Shown here one piece after another: positions 31,977-40,864 of a stretch of 64,000 nt of DNA (positions are counted from its first letter, which is position 1; each line of letters starts with the position of its first letter). Source of the DNA: Actinostola sp. cb2023 (Eukaryota > Cnidaria > Anthozoa > Actiniaria > Actinostolidae); NCBI GenBank assembly GCA_033675265.1, contig JAUJYZ010000634.1, positions 62,001-126,000 on the forward strand, written 5' to 3'. A program made the translations under genes and the position numbers. The notes under the pieces were generated by a model. The model ran no database searches, was not told where the DNA came from, and saw only the letters and a program-made list of their open reading frames with translations.

Positions 31977-32266
31977 TTTTCGTAGTTTCCCAGAATGCTT
32001 CATGATTCTGCGCGCGCAATCGAGGTCAGGGGATAAAAACATTTAGAATTGATCGTTTATTGAGGAAAATATGACTACTGTAACAAATCAAGAACAGAAA
32101 ATTGAGAATTTGTATCTATCTTTGTAATTCTTCTTACGAACTTTTAACTTAAAAGCCTAAGTTTTCTACTGAATTTCTTCATTCTCTCTAAATATTTTCG
32201 ATCTATTTTGTACCCTGACCTCGCTTGCGCGCGCATAATCCTGAAGCATTCTGGGAAACTACGAAA
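31977..32266. mobile_element. 290-bp inverted-repeat element, TTCCCAGAATGC arms
   Basis: Arms of about 50 bases start TTTCGTAGTTTCCCAGAATG, pass through GCGCGCGCAATC, and end GAGGTCAGGG; the right arm is the inverse. The motif TCCCAGAATGC resembles the ZNF143/THAP11 (SBS) core. Confidence 0.8.
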
Positions 32267-32603
32267 AGATCCATCATTTGAATTCGGTTTGTCACATGGT
32301 TGATCACGTGACATCAAAAAACGTTGATAACGGTCGAACTAGATTGGATGGTCTGAATTGAAACTTTCAAAATTCACATTAATCTTCGCCATATCTCGTT
32401 CGAACACCAACCGTGATTCCAAGCTAAATAAGGAATTACGAATGTCACATGTTACTAACGAAAGACCATCAGTTTCCCATTAATCGTCTTGATCTCAGAT
32501 CATCCTTTTTAGATCGCCCGTTGTCAACGTTTTTTTTTAATAGGTGTATTTAATCAAGATAATTACATGACAAAAGCAATTCATTGGCAGGATAAGGCAT
32601 TAA

Positions 32604-35305
32604 AAAATGTATATGTTTCTTGGATGATGGTCCATTACGCGAAGAAGATAATAATAATAATGATGATGTCTGTTTCTTGGATGACGGAAATGAAGAAGAC
32701 TCAAGGGAATGTCTGTTTCTTGGATGGTGGAAAGGAAGAAGACTCAAAGGGAACGTCCGTTTCTTGGATAGTGGAAAGGAAGAAGACTCAAAGGGAACGT
32801 CTGTTTCTTGGATGGTGGAAAGGAAGAAGACTCAAAGGGAACGTCTGTTTCTTGGATGGTGGAGAGGAAGAAGACTCAAAGGGAACGTCTGTTTCTTGGA
32901 TGGTGGAGAGGAAGAAGACTCAAAGGCAACGTATGTTTCTTGGATGGTGGAGAGGAAGAAGACTCAAAGGCAACGTATGTTTCTTGGATGGTGGAGAGGA
33001 AGAAGACTCAAAGGGAATGTCTGTTTCTTGGATGGTGTAGAGGAAGAAGACTCAAAGTGAACGTCTGTTTCTTGGATGGTGGAGAGGAAGAAGACTCAAA
33101 GGGAATGTATGTTTCTTGGTTGGTGGAGAGGAAGAAGACTCAAAGGGAACTTCTCTTTCTTGGATGGTGGAAAGGAAGAAGACTCAAAGGGAACGTCTGT
33201 TTCTTGGATGGTGGAGAGGAAGAAGACTCAAGGAACGTCTGTTCTTTGGATGGTGGAGAGGAAGAAGAAGAAGCAACGGGAATGTCTGTTTATTGGATGG
33301 TGGAAAGGAAGAAGACTCAAAGGGAACGTCTGTTTCTTGGATGGTGGAGAGGAAGATGACTGAAAGGGAACATCTGTTCTTTGGATGATGGAGAGGAAGA
33401 AGACTCAGAGGGAACGTCTGTTTCTTGGATGGTGGAGAGGAAGAAGACGCAAAGGGAACGTCTGCTTCTTGGATGGTGGAAAGGAAGAATAGTCAAAGAT
33501 AACGTCTGTTTCTTGGATGGTGGAGAGGAAGAAGACTGACAGGGAACGTCTGTTCCTTGGATGGTGGAGAGGAAGAAGACTCAAAGTGAACGTCTGTTTC
33601 TTGGATGGTGGAGAGGAAGAAGACTCAAAGGGAATGTATATTTATTGGTTGGTGGAGAGGAAGAAGACTCAAAGGGAACTTCTCTTTCTTGGATGGTGGA
33701 AAGGAAGAAGACTCAAAGGGAACGTCTGTTTCTTGATGGTGGAGAGGAAGATGACTGAAAGGGAACATCTGTTCTTTGGATGATGGAGAGGAAGAAGACT
33801 CAAAGGGAACGTCTGTTTCTTGGATGGTGGAGAGGAAGAAGACGCAAAGGGAACGTCTGTTTCTTGGATGGTGGAAAGGAAGAAGACTCAAAGGTAACGT
33901 CTGTTTCTTGGATGGTGGAAAGGAAGAAGACTCAAAGGGAACGTCTGTTTCTTGGATGGTGGAGAGGAAGAAGACTGAAAGGGAACATCTGTTTCTTGGA
34001 TGGTGGAGAGGAAGATGACTGAAAGGGAACATCTGTTCTTTGGATGATGGAGAGGAAGAAGACTCAGAGGGAACGTCTGTTTCTTGGATGGTGGAGAGGA
34101 AGAAGACGCAAAGGGAACGTCTGCTTCTTGGATGGTGGAAAGGAAGAATACTCAAAGATAACGTCTGTTTCTTGGATGGTGGAGAGGAAGAAGACTGAAA
34201 GGGAACGTCTGTTCCTTGGATGGTGGAGAGGAAGAAGACTCAAAGTGAACGTCTGTTTCTTGGATGGTGGAGAGGAAGAAGACTCAAAGGGAATGTATAT
34301 TTATTGGTTGGTGGTGGAAGAAGACTCAAAGGGAACTTCTCTTTCTTGGATGGTGGAAAGGAAGAAGACTCAAAGGGAACGTCTGTTTCTTGGATGGTGG
34401 AAAGGAAGAAGACTGAAAGGGAACATCTGTTCTTTGGATGAGGAAGAAGACTCAAAGGGAACGTCTGTTTCTTGGATGGTGGAAAGGAAGAAGACTCAAA
34501 GGGAACGTCTGTTTCTTGGATGATGGAGAGGAAGAAGACTGAAAGGGAACATCTGTTCTTTGGATGATGGAGAGGAAGAAGACTCAAAGGGAACGTCTGT
34601 TTCTTGGATGGTGGAAATGAAGAAGACTCAAAGGGAACGTCTGTTTCTTGGATGGTGGAGAGGAAGAAGACTGAAAGGGAACATCTGTTCTTTGGATGAT
34701 GGAGAGGAAGAAGACTCAAAGGGAACGTCTGTTTCTTGGATGGTGGAAAGGAAGAAGACTGAAAGGGAACATCTGTTCTTTGGATGATGGAGAGGAAGAA
34801 GACTCAAAGGTAACGTCTGTTTCTTGGATGGTGGAAAGGAAGAAGACTCAAAGGGAACGTCTGTTTCTTGGATGGTGGAGAGGAAGAAGACTGAAAGGGA
34901 ACATCTGTTCTTTGGATGATGGAGAGGAAGAAGACTCAAAGGTAACGTCTGTTTCTTCGATGGTGGAAAGGAAGAAGACTCAAAGGGAACGTCTGTTTCT
35001 TGGATGGTGGAGAGGAAGAAGACTGAAAGGGAACATCTGTTTTTGGATGATGGAGAGGAAGAAGACTCAAAGGGAACGTCTGTTTATTGGATGGTGGAAG
35101 GAAGAAGACTCAAAGGGAACGTCTGTTTCTTGGATGGTGGAGAGGAAGAAGACTGAAAGGGAACATCTGTTCTTTGGATGGTGGAGAGGAAGAAGACTCA
35201 AAGGGAACGTCTGTTTCTTGGATGGTGAAAGGAAGAAGACTCAAAGGGAACATCTGTTCTTTGGATGATGGAGAGGAAGAAGAAGAAGCAAAGGGAATGT
35301 CTACT
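32604..35305. repeat. 44-bp minisatellite, about 60 copies
   Basis: Tandem units of 44 bases built on TTTCTTGGATGGTGGAAAGG and AAGAAGACTCAAAGGGAACG. Two main variants alternate (GTGGA/GATGGA; CTCAAAGG/CTGAAAGG). Since 44 is not a multiple of three the frame rotates every unit, so the many overlapping WWRGRRLKGNVC-type ORFs and their antisense partners are artefacts. The array ends about 100 bases short of the Ulp1-type ORF and may derive from that element's 3' region. Confidence 0.93.
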
Positions 35306-35409
35306 TCTGCTGGTTATTAACGCGAGGAATAAGTTTGGTCTCAATTTTCGAAATAAGAAAGTGAATGCGACATCTCTAACCATATTAGTAATTCGTGACA
35401 GAAGATGAT

Positions 35410-36759
35410 TTACGCGAGGGACAGCAATTCAACCATCAATTCCGCCCGCAGAGAAGGTGCATCTTCAAATTTCCATGTATGGTTTTCGTTAGTGCTGTTA
35501 CAGATATCTCGTACGCAGCAAATCACACCAACTCCACAACTACTGGTGCCGTTGATAGAATTCGTAAAACCTCTTGGCTGATCTGGCATAGGCACTTTAA
35601 ACCTTTTAACCGCAGACCATTGTGATGGCAAAAACTGATTAAGGTTGCTTGATTGGTATATTGTGCTTAATACTTTTTTCACCTTATTCTGTAGGCCATT
35701 CGTAATAGCACAGTGGTATCCATCGTCAAAGCGGATATCTTGACCTTCAACATCAAATACGCACAGACCCCAGTGGCATTGATTGATATGAACTGGCAAG
35801 AAAATCTTCTTAACCTGATTCATATCACTTTCGGTGCAAATTCGCTGCACAATACTTTCGTTGAAAGATGTTGACAACAAGGATGTTAACATTAAGAAAA
35901 TATTTTCGCCGCCCATCTTCTCATTTGCTCGATCGCAGTAATTCTTGATTAATACATTTATTATTTCATCTGACAAGTATCTTTCGCAGCATAAAACTGA
36001 AAGCTCTTGTGAGGTAATTCTGTATGCTGAATGCTCTATTAAATAAGTGCCATTGATATTCCACCTGTCTAGCAAAGCACTTGTTACCCTTTCCTTGTCT
36101 TTCTCTGATATAGTGATAAATGCATCATCAATCCATTGGATTTCTTGATTTACTTCTCGTTTGATCTTTAGAATTAGGTGATATCTGCTAAGTATCCTAA
36201 GCCCCTCTAAAGTAAAACATCCGTATAATGGAAACTCGGCAAGCACTCCATATCTGGAAGCACTTGGGTCACTGTTCAACTTCTTGCGTAGGGAATTCAT
36301 TGCATCTTTTAGTACGGAATCGGGTGGTATCCTGTCTACCGTTTGCGGGTCCGTTACAGATTCATTCGTTCGTAACTTGATGCCTGTCATAGATAGAGTA
36401 CAATCAACCGGAGGTAATACAGTTTGTGCCAACAAACGTCGAGGTGTTACAAAGTTGTTATCCCGGCGTCTAATATCCATCGCGATGGCTTGCTCAACAG
36501 AGTCTTGTACATTTATGTTAAGTGTTTTCGGCCCTCCACTCTCGTCACCACTCTCGACATTAATGAATTCAGTTTCCTCATTTTCATCTTTTATGGAGTC
36601 TTGAGCAAAACTATTACAATATTCTTCTTTAACTGAGAGGCGACTTGTCTCCGAGGTGCATTCAGTTACACCAACATCCGCGGATTCTGGTTGTTCTCCT
36701 TTTCTTCTTTCGCATTTGATATCATTATCATCATTATCACTATAATCAGAGTCACTCAT
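35410..36759 (-). CDS. Ulp1/SENP-like C48 cysteine protease of a mobile element
   Basis: 449 aa. The C-terminal third has the C48 signature: the substrate-side LSDEIINVLI helix; catalytic His329 in CHWGLCVFDV; Asp345 or Asp346 in RFDDG; Cys408 in NGTSSCGVGVICC. All three key positions are present, so the fold should be a SUMO/Ub-like protease. The N-terminus is acidic and poor in structure (MSDSDYSDNDD start). The 5' part is a near-duplicate of the last 55 codons of the neighbouring ORF (36,922-39,747). The start ATG may thus be internal to an originally longer fused protein. Ulp1-like proteases are carried by several DNA-transposon classes. Here the partner ORFs upstream make a mobile-element origin more likely than a host SENP. 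Confidence 0.75.
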   Translation of the reverse strand: MSDSDYSDNDDNDIKCERRKGEQPESADVGVTECTSETSRLSVKEEYCNSFAQDSIKDENEETEFINVESGDESGGPKTLNINVQDSVEQAIAMDIRRRDNNFVTPRRLLAQTVLPPVDCTLSMTGIKLRTNESVTDPQTVDRIPPDSVLKDAMNSLRKKLNSDPSASRYGVLAEFPLYGCFTLEGLRILSRYHLILKIKREVNQEIQWIDDAFITISEKDKERVTSALLDRWNINGTYLIEHSAYRITSQELSVLCCERYLSDEIINVLIKNYCDRANEKMGGENIFLMLTSLLSTSFNESIVQRICTESDMNQVKKIFLPVHINQCHWGLCVFDVEGQDIRFDDGYHCAITNGLQNKVKKVLSTIYQSSNLNQFLPSQWSAVKRFKVPMPDQPRGFTNSINGTSSCGVGVICCVRDICNSTNENHTWKFEDAPSLRAELMVELLSLA

Positions 36760-37260
36760 TTGAAATTTATTACTTGCCTTGTGAGGAAATGTCTTATTTT
36801 TTCGAAAAAGTTTCCCTTTCTGTGCATTAGATAAGGCTTTTGGCTTTTTTTTAAAGTCGTTTTGGTTTTGGTTTTGGTCTGGTCTTTCGTTTTTTGGGCT
36901 CTGTCGGACAACTCTCTTCGTTTACACCTTTCTCTTGTTTTTCTTCTTCGTTTCTTCTTCTGATTTCATGTCACTCGATGTTTTTTTTGCCGTTGTTCTA
37001 CCAGTTTCACCAACATCCGTGGATTCTGGTTGTTCTCCTTTTCTTCCTTCGCATTTGATATCATTATCACTATAATCGGAGTCACTCATTTGAAATATAG
37101 TGCTTGCCTTGTGAGGAAATGTCTTATTTTTTCGAAAAAGTTTCCCTTTCTGTGTATTAGATAAGGCTTTTGGCTTTTTTGAAAGTCGTTTTGGTTTTGG
37201 TTTTGGTCTGGTCTTTCGTTTTTGGGGCTCTGTCGGACAACTCTCTTCGTTTACACCTTT
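36720..37260. repeat. About 340-bp tandem duplication inside the chromodomain/Ulp1 element
   Basis: The block 36,720-36,930 and the block 37,060-37,270 match closely: GTGAGGAAATGTCTTATTTT and TTTCCCTTTCTGTG occur in both, about 340 bases apart. Both encode the basic KPKPKR/KGKLFRKNKTFPHKAS tail and an MSDSDYSDN start. The left copy has a frame change (the Lys-rich tail becomes unreadable), which separates the two ORFs today. Confidence 0.88.
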
Positions 37261-39747
37261 CTCTTGTTTCTTCTTCGTGTCTTCTTCTGACTTGATTTCA
37301 CTCGTTTTCTTTGCCACTGTTCTACTAGTTTCATCAACGTCGATTGTATACTTCCTTTTGCGGCCATATCGCGAAGTTGAAGTGAAATTAATGGCTTGAT
37401 TGAAAGAAGAGGCAGGGAGCCACATGTTATCTTCTTCTCCATAACCTTTGAATTTTACTTTGTACTCATATGTCAGTGATTCTTTTGCGATGCGACGCTC
37501 CAAAATATTCTCAACCTCGTAAAATCCGTCTTCGAGGCTCATCTCTTCGGGGTCTTGCTTGGTCATTCCAGAATCATCGTCTTTCTGAAAAGAACTTTCA
37601 GCGAATGGTAAATATCCAATGTTCTTCAATATTTCCAATGATTTTTCATGGATCCTATATCTCCCTTTTTCAATGGGCATAAGTTCCACAGGACCAATAA
37701 TGGCAGATGCTGCTTTCCAAGACGAAATGCATAGCTGTGGCGGCACACAATATATTCCTTCTTGTTCTGTTTCAAGGAATACAGAAACCCTAGCCCGTGC
37801 TTCTGCATTGGATTTCAACTTGAAGCTGGTAATTTCTTTTCCATCCTTAGTTGATTCTATAACCTCAATTCGGCCAATTTGGAACATCTTTTTGCATTTC
37901 AGGGATACTTTGAAAGCAACAAATCCAAAGCGCACGACATTGTGTTGTGAATCCAATGGGGCTTTTCCTGGAAGATATTTTGAAGCAAAGTGTCGTTTCT
38001 GTCGACATCTTGCTATATATTCTCTTGGAAGAAGGAGCTTGATTGCACGAGAAATGTGAACATAAGTCGTTTTTCCATCTACAACTTTACTAATCATCCA
38101 TTCGTTTCCTTTCTGATGCTTTTCACTTACTTCAGTCTGTTCTGGAATTTCCTCAGCATGGTCTTGCTCCAATTCCTCCAATTCTTTCACCATCAGACTT
38201 TCTTCTGCATCTCCTTCTAGATCCTCGTGACAATTATCCCACAATTGGCTTTTTTCTCTTGCAAAAGAAAGATATAACTTATTGTAGCCATTTGGGAGAC
38301 AAGAATCAACCATGTTAATATTATCAGGCTTAGGATATGTGTAAGGCATCTCCCAGCATCCTTTATTTTTCAGCATTTCGACACATTCCTGAGGCACGTA
38401 TTTTTCAAAAAGTTGTCTTCCCGCTTGCGATCCTTTTCTATGGGCGTCAACTTGTTCCTTTCTGAATTCTTCATAAGTACTGGGATAACTGTAAGAACCA
38501 TCTACTTTTGCCTTTTGCTTTTGGATTGCAAATGCAAGACGTCGTCGCTTTGCAGATGGTTTAACTTTTACATTCGCATGAGCAAGATTGGCTTTAGTAT
38601 TTACATTAAACTGCACGGCTGAACTCTTAGAAAGCATGTCTGCAAAAGTGGGCTGAGCATCCATTGACTGGATCTGGTTTGTTTTCCCCTGAAGTTCACT
38701 GATCGTTCTCTCTGTAACTTTCGTCGAATTTCCCGAATTACACGGTGAAGAGCAACACAGACCAATTTCTTTGAAATGTAAAAACATTGCCAGTTGATGT
38801 AGTGTTGCTGCAGAAAACATTATTTCCGCAGTTAGGTAACAGCCATAAGTAAGGAACTTTCCTCTTTTTTTTGGATCCAACTTTGCACCTGGTTTCGAAT
38901 TAAGGAGAAGCTTCGACAGTTCGATGACTCTTCTCCATAGGCGCAAGACAGTTATTGCGCAGGACACTGATTCCTGTACTTCTGAGGGAGAACCAAAATC
39001 TGGCTTTCTGAAAGGCTCTATTAGATGGTAAACAGCTCGAATATATAAACTTGTTCCTTTGGATCCAGGAACGTGCTCATCTAGGAGATCGGCGGTTCTT
39101 AGAGTAAAAAGTCTTTCACAGGCATCAGAGTTCTGATCAAAGAAGTATATTAAGATAAGATCCATAGCATTGAAGCCACAATCAAGTCCTAAATTCTGGC
39201 ACTTGTTGCGAAGATCTTTGAGGTGCCTGATTGTAGCCAATAAAGTAACTTGCCCTTTTTCCTCCCATAACGTCAGTTCCCTTGTCTCGTACTTTAGATT
39301 CTTTAAGAAAAGCCTTTGCTCGTGGTCAAAGTCTAAATAGGCAATGGAAGGAAGGAACCAGTAGTACGGCGCTAGAAATCTCTCATCTGTAACTCCAAGA
39401 CCAAGGAAGAAAATGTTGCTCTTTACTTCTTCAGTAGAGGGAGTCATCAGCTTATTCGCAGCACTAAGGGAAAATCCAGCTGAGTCTGTTGAATAACCAA
39501 GTAGGTGAATCGGGACTTTACGTTCACTGCCATTTTCATCGTAAAAACAACTGCGACGCAAGTGCTCCCAGTAACGAAGGAGATGGACGGCTTTGTGTCC
39601 CTTATCGTTGACCGGCCACATACAGTGAATAATTGATGGCTTTTCTGATAGAGCGAGAGTATTAAGATTGTGGACTGAAACGGTTTTGGCCAACTGATCT
39701 TTATCGATAAGATTATCAACCACACGTTTTGAGAGCGCTGAAATCAT
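36922..39747 (-). CDS. Chromodomain-containing transposon-like protein
   Basis: 941 aa. Residues about 742-790 form a chromodomain: FYEVENILERR, YEYKVKFKGYGEEDNMWLP, so the Tyr and the second Trp of the aromatic cage are present while the first cage Trp is Phe. The N-terminal 350 residues hold HLLGYSTDSAG (84-91) and several conserved-looking Asp/Trp motifs that could belong to an RNase-H-like transposase core, but I cannot place the triad. Residues 400-430 are basic (KPSAKRRR). The C-terminal 120 residues are Lys/Pro-rich. The ORF overlaps the next one upstream (39,716-40,864) by 32 bases in another frame. This points to a frameshift in a once-continuous reading frame. Chromodomains in transposases and integrases direct insertion to chosen chromatin; that role is inferred. 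Confidence 0.7.
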   Translation of the reverse strand: MISALSKRVVDNLIDKDQLAKTVSVHNLNTLALSEKPSIIHCMWPVNDKGHKAVHLLRYWEHLRRSCFYDENGSERKVPIHLLGYSTDSAGFSLSAANKLMTPSTEEVKSNIFFLGLGVTDERFLAPYYWFLPSIAYLDFDHEQRLFLKNLKYETRELTLWEEKGQVTLLATIRHLKDLRNKCQNLGLDCGFNAMDLILIYFFDQNSDACERLFTLRTADLLDEHVPGSKGTSLYIRAVYHLIEPFRKPDFGSPSEVQESVSCAITVLRLWRRVIELSKLLLNSKPGAKLDPKKRGKFLTYGCYLTAEIMFSAATLHQLAMFLHFKEIGLCCSSPCNSGNSTKVTERTISELQGKTNQIQSMDAQPTFADMLSKSSAVQFNVNTKANLAHANVKVKPSAKRRRLAFAIQKQKAKVDGSYSYPSTYEEFRKEQVDAHRKGSQAGRQLFEKYVPQECVEMLKNKGCWEMPYTYPKPDNINMVDSCLPNGYNKLYLSFAREKSQLWDNCHEDLEGDAEESLMVKELEELEQDHAEEIPEQTEVSEKHQKGNEWMISKVVDGKTTYVHISRAIKLLLPREYIARCRQKRHFASKYLPGKAPLDSQHNVVRFGFVAFKVSLKCKKMFQIGRIEVIESTKDGKEITSFKLKSNAEARARVSVFLETEQEGIYCVPPQLCISSWKAASAIIGPVELMPIEKGRYRIHEKSLEILKNIGYLPFAESSFQKDDDSGMTKQDPEEMSLEDGFYEVENILERRIAKESLTYEYKVKFKGYGEEDNMWLPASSFNQAINFTSTSRYGRKRKYTIDVDETSRTVAKKTSEIKSEEDTKKKQEKGVNEESCPTEPQKRKTRPKPKPKRLSKKPKALSNTQKGKLFRKNKTFPHKASTIFQMSDSDYSDNDIKCEGRKGEQPESTDVGETGRTTAKKTSSDMKSEEETKKKNKRKV

Positions 39748-40864
39748 CTACGTCACCTCGAGTAGGGTCTTTCCTTGGGATAGTCAGCTCCTCATCTTTC
39801 CAGTAACTTGCATCTGAATTCCAAGACTTTCCAATAAGAATAACCTTTCCAGATGCATTCAATTTTGGCTGCAAATACCTCAGTGCTCTCGCACCATCAC
39901 TTCCTTCGTTAACTGGTAAGGTTCCAAATGTCTGTGCAGCTTTATCAAGAGCTCGCATGTTCAACCCCGGCTCTAGCTTGTCAACGAGGGCATGCTTTGA
40001 AGCTGTTGTTTCTCCTGCAAGACCAAAAATCTGCGCCAACAAACTGTAATTACAAGGACCAAGTTCATTCTTAAACATACCACTTATATCCTTGACGAGG
40101 TCTACATAATGGTGATTGTTTCTTTTTCCTAGTTTTGAGACAAGGTTTCTGATTACCAAAATTTGAACAGGATTGGTATGTGAAATCCCAGATTCGAACA
40201 AGCGGACAATATCAACAACCAGTTTTTGATCATCACCATTTTTACAACAATCCAACAGACATTCTTCCCACTCTCTAGTAGATAGCTTGACTTGAACAAG
40301 TTTAGATGCTGTTCGCTCTGCCAATTTCCGACGCTCAACTTCTGTATGGAATGCCTTTGATAACTCTCCTTTTCTAGCAAATCGTCTGTTGAATCCTTTC
40401 ATTCCCACTCGATTTGTAATTTCGTGTAATGCCCCGATTTTACGATGACGAAGAGTGTCCTTGAGATCTCTCAACTGTCTACTACAATTTGCGCAAGTGT
40501 ATGGATGTTCACCACCATTGTCAGCTGTTCCTTTGCAGGGAGGATCTATACTTTTAATGGCCCCACGTACTTCAATTTTATTTCCATGGACAACGATTTC
40601 AGAATCCATAGAAATAAAAACAGACCTTGTCTGTGCTTGTGCATTGCTTATAAGGGCAGAGGCTGCGCTTGGATGTTTAGTCTTCCAAGACGGGTAATTT
40701 CTACAGCTTTCATGACCTGGCTCGTCACGGAAGCAGGCTATTCTTCCTTTCTCAACATCTTGTTTAAATGCAGATTGAACAGTAATTCGCCTTATTTGCT
40801 GATCATTTACAAAATATTTAACGACCTCAGGATCCCATAAGTAGTGACATTTTACTTTACGCAT
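39716..40864 (-). CDS. Central ORF of the same element, Cys-rich finger
   Basis: 382 aa. It includes a putative zinc finger PYTCANCSRQL near residues 121-131 with a following helix DLKDTLRHR, and a Cys/Asp-rich N-terminal third (KCHYLWDPEVV start, then FRDEPGHESC). It overlaps the downstream 941-aa ORF by 32 bases and the upstream 542-aa ORF by 13. Both junctions look like frame changes in a longer protein rather than separate genes. An intron at the 13-base overlap is possible because GTAAAG lies there. No named family. Confidence 0.6.
   Translation of the reverse strand: MRKVKCHYLWDPEVVKYFVNDQQIRRITVQSAFKQDVEKGRIACFRDEPGHESCRNYPSWKTKHPSAASALISNAQAQTRSVFISMDSEIVVHGNKIEVRGAIKSIDPPCKGTADNGGEHPYTCANCSRQLRDLKDTLRHRKIGALHEITNRVGMKGFNRRFARKGELSKAFHTEVERRKLAERTASKLVQVKLSTREWEECLLDCCKNGDDQKLVVDIVRLFESGISHTNPVQILVIRNLVSKLGKRNNHHYVDLVKDISGMFKNELGPCNYSLLAQIFGLAGETTASKHALVDKLEPGLNMRALDKAAQTFGTLPVNEGSDGARALRYLQPKLNASGKVILIGKSWNSDASYWKDEELTIPRKDPTRGDVDDFSALKTCG

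Larger units (their letters stand above)
30465..32603. other. Gene-free stretch with miniature elements
   Basis: No exon supported. It contains inverted-repeat elements at 30,939-31,078, 31,128-31,342, 31,977-32,266 and a weaker pair at about 32,317-32,537 (AAACGTTGATAACGG against its inverse). The first 450 bases have an IR-like CCCAGCTAG/CTAGCTGGG theme but nothing nameable. Confidence 0.6.

Noticed and set aside
32567..35383. Many overlapping ORFs (WWRGRRLKGNVC and antisense PLHHPRNR types)
   Set aside because: Frames rotate through a 44-bp repeat; every frame is open by chance of repeat composition.
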